Notes: generated by a model not told the origin, from the letters alone. DNA of 64,000 bases from JADGRF01 sp035274465 (GCA_035274465.1 DATEOF010000229.1:24978-88977), one strand, 5' to 3'; counted from the stretch's first letter, positions 33,163 through 41,761 are shown. Program-made: numbers and translations.

Positions 33163-34485
33163 ATGGGCTGGTTGCGAATTGCGATCTGTGGGGCGTTGTT
33201 GTGCAGCGGCTGCGGCGACGCGGTGAGCTCGAACACCGCAGCCGTCATGCTGCGTTCGGATGTGGCACCCGTGACCCGGGCCGAGGATGCGCTTCCCGGC
33301 GTGTTCATCCCACCCTTCGAGGATTGTCGGGACGGGGTATGCACGAATGTCGCGATCTCGGGCTGCACCGAGGCAGGCAGGTACTTCCCCGAGGTCGCGT
33401 CGTGCGAGGTCGTGCGCACGCAGCGGCCCTTCTGGCCCGAGGCGCCGGCGGCCGAGCCGCGCAGCGATGATCCGAGGCTGGCCGATCCGGCATTCATGGA
33501 AGAGCTCGCCTGGATGACCCAACAGGTCGAGGCCAGCGCGTGTACCTGTTGCCATGACAGTCAGACTAACGACGGTCTGACAGGCCAGTGGGACATCCGG
33601 CACGGGCCGATTTGGCTGGATACGCTGTCGAACTCCGGCCTGGCGTTGTTCGTGGGGCTGGCCGATTCGTCCTCGCTGGGCGCGTACCCGAGCAGCAAGA
33701 ACCACGGTTTCGATCGCATGCGCACGGGCATCCCGACCACGGACACCGCGCGCATGCAGGCGTTCCTGATGCGAGAGCTCGAGCGGCGCGGCATCAGCGA
33801 GGCGCAGGCGCGCGCCGTACCTCCGTTCGGCGGACCGATCTACGCCAACCGCATCGCAAAGCCGGATGCCTGCGCAGACCACGGCTTCGGCATCGACCCG
33901 GAGCTCGCGGTGCACTTCGGCCCGACCGCGGCGCGCTACGTGTACGTGCTCGACGAGAAATCAGCGAACCCCGGCGTACCGCCAAACCTCGACCTGCCCG
34001 AGGGCACGTTGTGGCGCCTGGACGTGCTGCCATCTGCCGCTGCCGTCGCGAGCGGCCTGCGCTACGGCGAGACGCCGCGCGGTAGCTTTCAAGCGCAACC
34101 CGAGCGCGGTGCGGCGCCGGAGCTCGAGAAGGGCAAGCGCTACCACCTCTACGCGCTGCGCGACGTGGGTGTGCCGCTCGCGAACTGCGTGTTCGAGTTC
34201 GGCGCTCCGGTCATGGCGCCACCAGCTGCAACCAAGCCACCTCCGTCGACTGCGCCTGCCGCCAACAGCTGCGAGCTCCCGCTGGACGGCTTCGGGGCCG
34301 AGTGCAAGACCGACGCCGATTGCCCGTGCGGCGCCGACTACTGCGCGCTGATGCCCGGGCAGACGAAGGGAGTCTGCACGGTGACCGGCTGCAAGGAGCA
34401 GCCCGAGCGCTGCCCGAAGGGCTGGAATTGCCTGGACTTGTCTGCGTTTGCGCCCGGCCTCCCGTCGATCTGCACGTCGGGCTGA
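33163..34485 (+). CDS. Lipoprotein with CxxCH motif and Cys-rich tail
   Basis: 440 residues. Signal LRIAICGALLCSGCGD with a lipobox (CSGC). Residues ~120-135 read VEASACTCCHDSQTNDG, in which CTCCH fits the CxxCH haem c attachment motif. The region after it (GPIWLDTLSNSGLALFVGLA, FGGPIYANRIAKPDAC) does not match a cytochrome family I know, though a distal Met (RMQAFLM) is available. The C-terminal CKTDADCPCGADYC then CTVTGCKEQPERC is the Cys-rich pattern typical of myxobacterial surface lipoproteins. Possible mono-haem protein; haem binding is unproven and the CxxCH could be structural. Confidence 0.6.
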   Translation: MGWLRIAICGALLCSGCGDAVSSNTAAVMLRSDVAPVTRAEDALPGVFIPPFEDCRDGVCTNVAISGCTEAGRYFPEVASCEVVRTQRPFWPEAPAAEPRSDDPRLADPAFMEELAWMTQQVEASACTCCHDSQTNDGLTGQWDIRHGPIWLDTLSNSGLALFVGLADSSSLGAYPSSKNHGFDRMRTGIPTTDTARMQAFLMRELERRGISEAQARAVPPFGGPIYANRIAKPDACADHGFGIDPELAVHFGPTAARYVYVLDEKSANPGVPPNLDLPEGTLWRLDVLPSAAAVASGLRYGETPRGSFQAQPERGAAPELEKGKRYHLYALRDVGVPLANCVFEFGAPVMAPPAATKPPPSTAPAANSCELPLDGFGAECKTDADCPCGADYCALMPGQTKGVCTVTGCKEQPERCPKGWNCLDLSAFAPGLPSICTSG

Positions 34486-34502
34486 GAAATCCTCTTCCAA
34501 TT

Positions 34503-34521
34503 GATAATGAATATCGATATC
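34503..34521 (+). promoter_or_regulatory. Fur-box-like operator
   Basis: GATAATGAATATCGATATC matches the 19-bp Fur consensus (GATAATGATAATCATTATC) at 15 positions, including both outer hexamer edges. It is one of the few AT-rich stretches in this GC-rich window. It ends 22 bp before the ATG of the next lipoprotein gene, in promoter position. Iron-dependent repression by Fur is inferred. Confidence 0.6.
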
Positions 34522-34543
34522 AGCTGGGTCCAGGAGTACCCAG

Positions 34544-35773
34544 ATGAGATCGCTTACGCCCGTGCTCGTGGTCGGCCTGTGGGCCGCCCTGGTTGGTTGT
34601 GAAGAGGCCGAGAAGAACAGCAAGCCACCCGCAGTGAGCGGCAGCAGCCACTACGTGCTGGGCTCGGTCGTGATCGATGCGGACGACGCCCGCACTACGT
34701 ACGTGCAGGCGATCGACTCGCTCGACGACGGCCCCTTCGACAACAGCTCCGCGATCGAGCTGCCGGGCAACGGTGTGATCCTCGCCGATGAGAGCAACTT
34801 CTACGTGGGCCTGGCCGAGGAGCCGACCTGGGTGCGCTACACGCTGGACGAGCACGGTGAGATCGAGGAGACCGGGCGGCTGAGTCTCGCGAACTTCGGC
34901 GTGAGCAGCATCGACTACGGCAACGTGCTGGTGGACGAGCGCACGGCGGTGTCGGTGTTGAGCGATCCGCCGCTGGCCGTGATCTGGGATCCAGCCAAGA
35001 TGATCATCAAGGGTGAGGTCGAGCTGAACCAACTCGAGCGCGAGGGCTACGAGCTCGAGGTGTGGACGACAGTGGCGCACGAGGGTCGCGTCTACATTCC
35101 CGGTCGGTGGGCGGACTGGGACGGCGCTCGCGTCTATCCGGAAGTCTCGACGACCATCCTGGATCCCAAGGCGATGAAGGTGCTCGGCACGGCCCGAGAC
35201 GAACGCTGCACGAGCGGCGGACGCGTGGTGTTCGACGAAGCGGGCTACGGCTACGTGATGGGCGACGGCCGCAACTACTCGAACAAGATGTTTGCCAACG
35301 CGGCCGGCGAGCCCGCACCAGCCGACAACTGCTTGCTGCGCATTGCGCCCGGCGCGACCGACTACGACGAGGACTATTTCTACACCATCCCCTCGCTCAC
35401 CGGCGGCCTCGAGTCGATCACCGAGCTCGACACCGCAGCCCAGGGCACGGGCGTCGGCTTCTCCAAGATGTTCTATCCCGACAAGCTCCCGCAGGACGTG
35501 GAGCCGGTCGACTTCGCGTTTTGGGAGGAATCCGCGCACAAGATGTGGCGAATCGAGCTGAGCGATCCACCGACCGCGAAAGAGGTCGACGACATCCCGT
35601 TCGCGGCGATCGGCTTCGACGGCAGCGCGGTGGACGGGTTGCTCTACTCGGGCGAGAGCGGCGACGGCGGCGGCCACAGCGTGATCTACGAGATCGACCC
35701 CGACACCAACCGCGCTCGGCGCCGCTTCGAGATGGTCGGCTACTTCTACGGCCTGTTCGAGCTCGGGCGCTGA
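34544..35773 (+). CDS. Probable iron-regulated DUF4374-like propeller lipoprotein
   Basis: 409 residues from ATG 34544, with aggag eight bases upstream. Lipobox LVGC (VVGLWAALVGCEE). The mature protein is rich in short beta repeats: SSHYVLGSVVIDADDARTTY, NGVILADESNFYVGLAEEPT, YVMGDGRNYSNKMF and DYFYTIPSLTGGLESI. The pattern suggests an all-beta propeller of the DUF4374 type, which in other bacteria sits near siderophore uptake genes. A Fur-box-like site directly upstream supports an iron-acquisition role, perhaps as a surface partner of a TonB-dependent receptor. No receptor gene is in the window. Family assignment is moderate. Confidence 0.6.
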   Translation: MRSLTPVLVVGLWAALVGCEEAEKNSKPPAVSGSSHYVLGSVVIDADDARTTYVQAIDSLDDGPFDNSSAIELPGNGVILADESNFYVGLAEEPTWVRYTLDEHGEIEETGRLSLANFGVSSIDYGNVLVDERTAVSVLSDPPLAVIWDPAKMIIKGEVELNQLEREGYELEVWTTVAHEGRVYIPGRWADWDGARVYPEVSTTILDPKAMKVLGTARDERCTSGGRVVFDEAGYGYVMGDGRNYSNKMFANAAGEPAPADNCLLRIAPGATDYDEDYFYTIPSLTGGLESITELDTAAQGTGVGFSKMFYPDKLPQDVEPVDFAFWEESAHKMWRIELSDPPTAKEVDDIPFAAIGFDGSAVDGLLYSGESGDGGGHSVIYEIDPDTNRARRRFEMVGYFYGLFELGR

Positions 35774-37099
35774 TCACTCCGGGCCCAGCTGCTCGCAGCT
35801 ACCAGCGGCACACACCTTGGGGCTCTTGCAGTCGAGGTCGACCTTGCAGCGATCGGGCGGAGTATCGCAGGCCTTGCCCGCGCCACCCGATCGCACGACG
35901 GCCGCGTCGTAGTGCATGCGCTGGCTGCCGGTCGCGAGGTACGAACCCACGAACAGCGATCCCCACAGGTCCTGGACGCCGGTGACCATCACCCTCGAGC
36001 GCGGAGCGTAGAGGTTGGCCGCGAAGACCTGCGAGCCGGTGAGCGCGATGTCGCCCGTACCGCCGACGTAGAAGCGCACGGCCGCGGGTCGCGCCGGCGA
36101 GCCTATCCCGCCCACACCCGTGATCAGCAGGTTTCCGCTCACGAACACGTCGAGCTCCCCAAAGGCGCCGACATCGACACCGAAGCTGCCGGTGATCGTC
36201 AGATCGCCGTCGACGTACAGCGCCGTGTGACCCGTGACCTTCAGCGTGTTGATCCCGATGATCGTCGTAGGCCCGAACGCGAAGGGCCCGCAGCCGAGCT
36301 CGCGCGTGCCGCCCGTGCCCAGCTGGAACAGCGCGCCGGGCTTGCCGCCCAACCCGCTCACCCCAGCCTCGACGATCGCCTCGACGTCGAGCACGTCGCC
36401 CTCCCCGCACGCACACGGCTTGGCGATCTGGAACGAGCGCTGGAACAGCTGGCCGCCGACGCTCATGCCCGTCATCGGGTTGCCCGGCGTCTGGTACACG
36501 TCGCCCGCGACGCTGGAGAAGCCGAGCACCGAGATCGCACCGTTCACCCAGAGATCGCGGCCGAATTCGATGTTGGCTCCCGTGACGACCAGGTTCGAAT
36601 TGGTCTCGAAGTTGCCGTCCACCCGGTACGAGGCGCTGGTGATCGGCGACATGCCGCGACCGGCCACGATCAGCGAACCTCCGATCTCGGCGATCCCGGT
36701 CGTGGTGAGCTCGCCGTTGACCCCGACACTGGCGCTGGCAGGCCGCCCGGAAGCGCCCGAGTCCAGCGCGTCGATGCTGAAGTTGCCGGTGAAGATCGCG
36801 TCATTGCAGCTGCACAGACCGTGCTCGAAGACGCGACTCGGGCTGCCCGCACCGCACTTCGAAGCAGCGCCCGGGAGGCCGACGCCGGCAGGCAGCGCGG
36901 GGCCGGCCGGGCAGGAGTCCTTCGCGTCTGCGACCGGAGGTTGGACCGGATCCTGGCGCGCCGTCGTGGCTCGCGCGGAAGGCGCGCCGCTCCCGGCTGC
37001 AATGGCGCTCGGCAGATCGCCGCCTTCGCGTTCGGCCGCGCAGGCCGCCACGAGCGCACAACAACACAACACACATCGACTGGAGCTGGAGTTCCTCAT
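35774..37099 (-). CDS. Secreted beta-solenoid-like lipoprotein
   Basis: 441 residues from ATG 37099 (MRNSSSSRCVLCCCALVAAC, signal with a lipobox-like LVAAC). A Cys-containing N-terminal region (CPAGPALPAGVG, HGLCSCNDAIF) is followed by ~280 residues of short strand repeats: ELTTTGIAEIGGSLIVAGRG, SNLVVTGANIEFGRDLWVNG, ALYVDGDLTITGSFGVDVGA and VFVSGNLLITGVGG. This predicts a right-handed beta-helix. The C-terminal CKVDLDCKSPKVCAAGSCEQ is a Cys-rich tag. Such repeats resemble secreted or pilus-associated collagen-binding-like proteins (DUF7305-like). It converges directly with the Fur-controlled gene; the stops abut. Confidence 0.6.
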   Translation of the reverse strand: MRNSSSSRCVLCCCALVAACAAEREGGDLPSAIAAGSGAPSARATTARQDPVQPPVADAKDSCPAGPALPAGVGLPGAASKCGAGSPSRVFEHGLCSCNDAIFTGNFSIDALDSGASGRPASASVGVNGELTTTGIAEIGGSLIVAGRGMSPITSASYRVDGNFETNSNLVVTGANIEFGRDLWVNGAISVLGFSSVAGDVYQTPGNPMTGMSVGGQLFQRSFQIAKPCACGEGDVLDVEAIVEAGVSGLGGKPGALFQLGTGGTRELGCGPFAFGPTTIIGINTLKVTGHTALYVDGDLTITGSFGVDVGAFGELDVFVSGNLLITGVGGIGSPARPAAVRFYVGGTGDIALTGSQVFAANLYAPRSRVMVTGVQDLWGSLFVGSYLATGSQRMHYDAAVVRSGGAGKACDTPPDRCKVDLDCKSPKVCAAGSCEQLGPE

Positions 37100-37146
37100 G
37101 CCCCAGAGCGCGCGAACCCGGCTCGATCCGTCACTCGATGCGCAGT

Positions 37147-37938
37147 TTACTTGCGCTCGCCCTGGTCGTTCGCCGACGTAGCCCCGGGTTTGGTCACCGG
37201 ACACTCCCAGCCGTCGTAGTCGCCCTCGTGCTGCTCGGCCAGCTCCGACAGCGCCTCGGTCAGCCCGTTGACCGCTTCCCATTCGGCCGTGTCTTCCCGC
37301 ATGAACTGCAGCCCGTGCGGCAGCTCGACCTCGGTGTCGCTCTGGAGGTTCTCGCCGACCACGTTGAATCCGTGCTCGGCGATCGCGAGCGCGAAGCTCG
37401 CCCGCGCCACGGGCGTCGGAAAATATGCCCAGTGATCGATCCGCCTCGGCAAGCTAGCCCGATCCCCGTGCTCGGCGAGCTTTTCGACCACGTGGCGATT
37501 CTGGATGCGCGCCAGGTCGGTCGGCCCGGGATAGAGCAGCTCGAGATAGAGCTTCCACTCCGCGTCTTCGCGCGATCCGAGCTCGAAGCGATACGCCGGG
37601 AAGCGCGCCAGCACCTCGCGCACGCAGGCTTCGAAGCCCTCCGCGGTCGGCGCGTAGTAGTAGAGCTCGCGGCGCGCGGAGCCGGTTATCCGCCCCACAA
37701 ATGCAGCACCACAGGCCTGGTCGAGCGCGGGATGCAACACATCCTCGATCGCGTGCAACGTCGGCGCTTCTTCTCCGCTGGACAAACCGTCCTCGCGCGG
37801 CGCGTTCATGTGCAGCCACAGCCACAGCACCTGGCTGCGGCCGGGAACCGGCGCCTCGGCTCGAACACCCAGATCCACGAACAGCGAGCTCGGCGCCTCG
37901 TTCACCCGTGCAAAATAGAAATCCCAAGCGTCCGACAT
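37147..37938 (-). CDS. DUF695 / RraB-like two-domain protein
   Basis: 263 residues from ATG 37938, with ggaggag upstream. Residues ~1-130 match DUF695: SDAWDFYFARVNEAPSSLFV, RSQVLWLWLHMNAPREDGLS and RITGSARRELYYYAP. Residues ~155-245 resemble the RraB (regulator of RNase E activity) fold: DLARIQNRHVVEKLAEHGDR, HWAYFPTPVARASFALAIAE, HGFNV, ending in an acidic tail (QHEGDYDGWEC). The two domains occur together in other bacteria. Function is uncertain; RraB inhibits RNase E in enterobacteria. It is last in the minus-strand run, 7 bp after the sigma-54 regulator. Confidence 0.75.
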   Translation of the reverse strand: MSDAWDFYFARVNEAPSSLFVDLGVRAEAPVPGRSQVLWLWLHMNAPREDGLSSGEEAPTLHAIEDVLHPALDQACGAAFVGRITGSARRELYYYAPTAEGFEACVREVLARFPAYRFELGSREDAEWKLYLELLYPGPTDLARIQNRHVVEKLAEHGDRASLPRRIDHWAYFPTPVARASFALAIAEHGFNVVGENLQSDTEVELPHGLQFMREDTAEWEAVNGLTEALSELAEQHEGDYDGWECPVTKPGATSANDQGERK

Positions 37939-37945
37939 GTTCTGC

Positions 37946-39310
37946 TCACTCCTCCGGCACATCCAAACCCAACTCCGCAACCTTGCGATAAACGGTGCGT
38001 CTGTCGAGGCCGAGGATCTGCGCGGCGAGCGTTTTGTTGCCGGCCGTCTTCTTGAGCACACGCTTGAGGTGGGCTCGTTCGAGCTCGCGCAGCGTCATGC
38101 TCTCCAGCGCGGGGTCGTCCGGTGACGCGCCATGCTCGCTGACGGTCTGTTCGAAGTCCTGCAAAAGCAGCGTATCGTGGTCGGAGAGCGCCACGGCACG
38201 CTCGACCGCGTTCGAGAGCTGGCGCGCGTTACCCGGCCAGGGTTGCGCGAGCAGCCAACGCAAGGCGCTCTCGGCGATGGCGAGCGGCGCGCGGCCCATA
38301 CGCTCGCTGGCGCGATGCAAGAACAGCTCGACCAGCGCCTCGATGTCGGCCTGGCGCTCGCGCAGTGGCGGGATCTCGATGCGCAGGACGTTGATGCGGT
38401 GGTAGAGATCGGCGCGGAAGCGGCGCTCCTTGAGCGCGTGCTCGAGCGACATGTTGGTCGCCGCGATGATGCGCGCCGCGAAGCTCTGTTCCTTGCCGCC
38501 ACCGATCGGACGCACGCGCCCGGTCTCCAGCGCTTGCAGCAGCTTGGGTTGCACGTCCAAACCGAGCTCGCCGATCTCGTCCAGGAACAGCGTGCCGCCG
38601 TGCGCTTGCTCGAACAGGCCCGCGCGACTCTCCTTGGCGTCGGTGTACGCGCCGCGGCGCACGCCGAACAGCTCGGCCTCTACCAGCGGCGAGGGCAGCG
38701 CGGCGCAGTTGAGCTCCAGGAAGCGCGCCTTGCTGCGCGGACCGCGCCCGTGGATCAAGCGCGCCAGCGCGGTCTTGCCCACGCCGCTCTCACCGGTGAT
38801 CAGCACCGGCGCTTCGAGCGACGCCGCGCGCGTGGCGATCGCCAGCACCTGCTGCATCGACTCGCTGCGCGCCACGAGCTCGCCGCTGCTGTTGTTGGCC
38901 AACATGCCGCGCAGGCGCACGATCTGCCGGCGCATCTGGCGCTCCCGTAGCGCGCGCTCGATCGCCTGCACCAGCGCCGCGAACGGAAACGGCTTGGCGA
39001 TGAAGTCGCACGCGCCCGCGCGCACGCACTCGACCGCGAGCTCGATCGTGCCGAACGCCGTGATCAGCAGGACGAGCTGCGAAGGCCGGTGCTGCTGGAT
39101 CGCCGAGAGCAGCTCCGGGCCACGCATGCCGGGCATCTCGACGTCGCTGATCACCAGATCGAAGCTCTGCGCTTCGAGCACCTCGAGCGCAGCCGCGCCC
39201 GAGGTGACGCCCCTCGTCGCGTAGCCCGCGGCCTGCAGCTCCTCCTCGAGCCACGACACGACGCTCGCGTCGTCATCCACGATCAGCAGCGTTTTCGCTC
39301 GCTCTACCAT
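37946..39310 (-). CDS. NtrC/ZraR-type sigma-54 response regulator
   Basis: 454 residues from ATG 39310 (ggaagg eight bases upstream; GTG 39319 is possible). Receiver domain ~1-125: LLIVDDDASV, phospho-Asp in DLVISDVEMPG, Lys in FIAKPFPF. AAA+ domain ~150-370: GESGVGKTALARLIH (Walker A), GTLFLDEIGELGLDVQPKLL (Walker B), LRERQADIEALV. The sigma-54 contact loop reads GAYTDA instead of GAFTGA. Fis-type HTH at the C-terminus: NKTLAAQILGLDRRTVYRK. It overlaps the histidine kinase by 38 bp, so the two form a two-component system. A sigma-54 promoter lies upstream of the nearby efflux operon. Confidence 0.93.
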   Translation of the reverse strand: MVERAKTLLIVDDDASVVSWLEEELQAAGYATRGVTSGAAALEVLEAQSFDLVISDVEMPGMRGPELLSAIQQHRPSQLVLLITAFGTIELAVECVRAGACDFIAKPFPFAALVQAIERALRERQMRRQIVRLRGMLANNSSGELVARSESMQQVLAIATRAASLEAPVLITGESGVGKTALARLIHGRGPRSKARFLELNCAALPSPLVEAELFGVRRGAYTDAKESRAGLFEQAHGGTLFLDEIGELGLDVQPKLLQALETGRVRPIGGGKEQSFAARIIAATNMSLEHALKERRFRADLYHRINVLRIEIPPLRERQADIEALVELFLHRASERMGRAPLAIAESALRWLLAQPWPGNARQLSNAVERAVALSDHDTLLLQDFEQTVSEHGASPDDPALESMTLRELERAHLKRVLKKTAGNKTLAAQILGLDRRTVYRKVAELGLDVPEE

Positions 39311-40856
39311 GCTGCTCACCTTCCTCGTTCCCGAGGCGTTCGAATGGAATGGTCACGTCGAAGCGCGCGCCCTGCCCGGGTGTGGAAGTCACCGCGGCAT
39401 TTCCGCCGTAGCGCCGCGCGTAGGAGCGCACGATCGGCAGGCCGAGGCCCGTCCCACCGCTCTCGCTGCGAGTCGTGAAGAACGGCTCGAACGCTCGCTC
39501 GAGTTCATCCGCGCTCATACCCCGGCCGTTGTCTTCGACCACGATGCGCAGCTGCTCGCGGGAGCCGCCGCGCAGCGCCGGCGACCGATGGCCATCGGAA
39601 GTGTCGCGCCCACCAGGCGCGAGACTTTCGGCGGTGCTCGGCTCGCTCGCGATCGACAGGCGCACCTCGCCGCCGCGCGGTGTGGCCTCGAGCGCGTTGC
39701 GGAGCAGGTTCAGCACCACCTGTGAGATGTGGTCGGCCTGGACCGGGATGCGTCCGGGCGCGCTCGCGACATCGACGTTCAGCTTGATGCCGCGCCGCTT
39801 GGCCTCGATCTCCAGGAACTCGGCGATGGTGATCGCGGCGCGCGCCGGATCGCACTCGAAGCTGGTGGCTGCAGCCGGACGCGCCACGCTGAGCAGCTGC
39901 GACACCACGCGCGTGATGCGCTGCGTCTGCTCGAGCGCGATCGACACCAGGCGCAGCGACGCCGGCTGCCCCTGCAGCTCGCGCTGCAGCGCCGAGAGTC
40001 TTCCCTCGAGCACCTGCAGCGGCGAGCCGATCTCGTGTGCCACGCGCGCGGACAGCTGGCCCACCGTCGCCAGCTTGTCGAGCCGCTCGAGGTGCTGATC
40101 GAGCACCTGCCGCTCTTCCTGCTCGCGCTCGAGCGTTTGACGCGCCTCGTGCAGCTCGCGCGCCAGCGCCGCAAACTCACGTAGCGCTTCGCCCATCTCG
40201 TCGTCCGCGAAGGGTTCCAGCAGCTCGGGCTGGCCTGCCTCGCGGAAGTGCCGCATGGCGTGGGTCATGCGCGCCAGCGGTCGCTCGACCGAACGCCGGA
40301 AGATCACCAGCAGCAGCACGCTGCTGGCCGCGATCGTGGCCAACACGGTCGCCAGCACCTGCAGCCGCGTGTGCGCGAGATCCTCCAGCATCGTCTCGAG
40401 CGGCCGCGTGACGATCAGGCCCGTGTAGCCCGAGACGGACACGCCCAGCGACACGTGCATCGCCGCGACCGGACCGCGCTGGCTCTCGAGGAAGTGCACC
40501 TCGCCGTCGCGCGGCACCGCGGGCAGGTTGCGCGCCCCCGGCGAGCTCGTCACCACCGTGGCCTCGGGGCCCACCACGAAGATGCCCATCCGAGGCTCGA
40601 TCAACTTCAGCTCGGCCAGCGTCTGCTCGATGTCGTCGATCTGTCGATCGCGGATGGCGTTCTCGAATGCGATCTGCACGCTACGCGTGAGCAGCCGAGT
40701 CTCGGCGGTCACCGCGCGATGCAGATCGCGCTCCTCGGTCACCATCACGTGCACGCCGATCGCCAGCGTCACCGTGGCCAAACCGAGCGCAACAGCCGCG
40801 GTGAGCCGAATCGCCAGAGGCCGACGGAGTCGCAAGATCGGACGCACCGGTCGCAA
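39273..40856 (-). CDS. Membrane sensor histidine kinase, partner of the sigma-54 regulator
   Basis: Up to 527 residues, starting at TTG 40856 or GTG 40847. First helix AVALGLATVTLAIGVHVMV, a periplasmic loop of ~140 residues (LLTRSVQIAFENAIRDRQID, RMGIFVVGPEATVVTS), second helix VLATVLATIAASSVLLLVIF, then HAMP-like RPLARMTHAMRHFREAG. Kinase core: H-box RVAHEIGSPLQVLEGRL, N-box VLNLLRNALEATPRGG, G1 VVEDNGRGMSADE, F-box FEPFFTTR, G2 GGTGLGLPIV. All catalytic boxes are present. The layout resembles ZraS/HydH metal sensors. The phased GTCGCA repeat covers its start, suggesting autoregulation. Confidence 0.92.
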   Translation of the reverse strand: MRPVRPILRLRRPLAIRLTAAVALGLATVTLAIGVHVMVTEERDLHRAVTAETRLLTRSVQIAFENAIRDRQIDDIEQTLAELKLIEPRMGIFVVGPEATVVTSSPGARNLPAVPRDGEVHFLESQRGPVAAMHVSLGVSVSGYTGLIVTRPLETMLEDLAHTRLQVLATVLATIAASSVLLLVIFRRSVERPLARMTHAMRHFREAGQPELLEPFADDEMGEALREFAALARELHEARQTLEREQEERQVLDQHLERLDKLATVGQLSARVAHEIGSPLQVLEGRLSALQRELQGQPASLRLVSIALEQTQRITRVVSQLLSVARPAAATSFECDPARAAITIAEFLEIEAKRRGIKLNVDVASAPGRIPVQADHISQVVLNLLRNALEATPRGGEVRLSIASEPSTAESLAPGGRDTSDGHRSPALRGGSREQLRIVVEDNGRGMSADELERAFEPFFTTRSESGGTGLGLPIVRSYARRYGGNAAVTSTPGQGARFDVTIPFERLGNEEGEQHGRASENAADRG

Positions 40857-40866
40857 TTTGTCACAT
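40824..40866. repeat. Phased GTCGCA repeat, copy 1, at the histidine kinase start
   Basis: On plus, gtcgcaa at 40829 and 40850 and gtcaca at 40860 are 21 and 10 bp apart, that is two turns and one turn of helix. The 43 bp match copy 2 at 41682-41724 in most positions, including the spacer words agat and atttgtc. It covers the TTG/GTG start of the kinase gene. Probably an operator for the two-component regulator. Confidence 0.7.
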
Positions 40867-40889
40867 CTCGTGCGGCCGCGCCCGCCGAG

Positions 40890-41630
40890 TCAGCTCGGGA
40901 CCGGGAGCGAGCGGACGAAGGCGCCGAGGGCTTCCGAGAATTGCTGGCCGGTCTTCGAATAGACCTCGTCGTGCTCTGCGTCGTCGAGCCAGAGGGCTTC
41001 CTTGGGTCCGGGTGCCGCTTCGAACAGGCGCTCGCCGAGCGCGAACGGTACGCGTCGATCGGCGCGGCTGTGGGCGATCAGCTTGGGCGCGCTGACCTGC
41101 GAGAGCTTGGATAGGTTGTCGAAGCGCGAACGCACGATCCAGCTGGTGGGCAACCACGGATAGCGTGCCGCTGCCAGCTCCGGCAGCGTGGTGAACGGCG
41201 AGAGCAAGATCAGGCCGCCCACTTGCTGCGTCGCGGCCAGCTCGCATGCGAGGCCGGAGCCCAGGCCTTCGCCGTAGACCACGATGGCCTCCGGCTGACA
41301 TTGCGTGCGCAGCCACGCGTAGGCGGCTTGCGCGTCGGCGTACAGGCCTGCCTCGGAGGGCTTGCCTTCGCTCTTGCCGTAGCCGCGGTACTCCAGCGCG
41401 AAGACGTTCGCCCCGAGCGCCGCGGACAGGAAGGCCATGATGCCGCGATGCCTGGGGAGCCCGCCCGTGCTGCCGTGGAGAAACAACACGTTGAAGTAGG
41501 CGTAGGCGCGCACGACGTAGATGGCGTGCAGCTTCACGCCGTCGCTCGCGGTCAAGCTCACGTCGTTGCCCAGCTCGACGACGTGTCCGATCCGAGTCGG
41601 GTGATACAGGAACCGATCTTCCAACGGCAT
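40890..41630 (-). CDS. Alpha/beta-hydrolase-fold protein lacking the nucleophile Ser
   Basis: 246 residues from ATG 41630 (MPLEDRFLYHPTRIG); the frame is open to 41780, with another ATG at 41750. Alpha/beta-hydrolase pattern: FNVLFLHGSTGGL (oxyanion loop), NVFALEYRGYGKSEG, LYADAQAAYAWLR, GGLILLSPFTTLPELA, HSRADRRVP (acid) and DAEHDEVYS (His). The nucleophile elbow, normally GxSxG, reads VYGEGLGSG: Gly stands where Ser should be. It resembles the ABHD13/17-like group otherwise. Either it is catalytically dead or the neighbouring Ser (GLGSG) serves. It lies 34 bp upstream of the histidine kinase on the same strand. Confidence 0.8.
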   Translation of the reverse strand: MPLEDRFLYHPTRIGHVVELGNDVSLTASDGVKLHAIYVVRAYAYFNVLFLHGSTGGLPRHRGIMAFLSAALGANVFALEYRGYGKSEGKPSEAGLYADAQAAYAWLRTQCQPEAIVVYGEGLGSGLACELAATQQVGGLILLSPFTTLPELAAARYPWLPTSWIVRSRFDNLSKLSQVSAPKLIAHSRADRRVPFALGERLFEAAPGPKEALWLDDAEHDEVYSKTGQQFSEALGAFVRSLPVPS

Positions 41631-41681
41631 GTTCGCCGGCGGATATACGCCGAGTCGGGCTGCGCTGGGTAGCGCCGCCGG

Positions 41682-41724
41682 ACGGAGTCGCAAGATAGGA
41701 CTCCAAAGTCGCAATTTGTCGCAG
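41682..41724. promoter_or_regulatory. Phased GTCGCA repeat, copy 2, upstream of the efflux promoter
   Basis: gtcgcaa at 41687 and 41708 and gtcgca at 41718 keep the same 21- and 10-bp spacing as copy 1. The site ends about 38 bp before the sigma-54 -24 element and starts about 80 bp before it, a typical enhancer distance for NtrC-type activators. It is also within reach of the divergent hydrolase-kinase-regulator operon. Confidence 0.7.
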
Positions 41725-41761
41725 GTGCGGCCCGCGTCCCGCGAATTCATTCGGGAAACGC

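Noticed and set aside
40824..41724. The two GTCGCA arrays as CRISPR or transposon ends
   Set aside because: Only two copies, same orientation, 860 bp apart, with genes of normal operon order between them; no target duplication or transposase.
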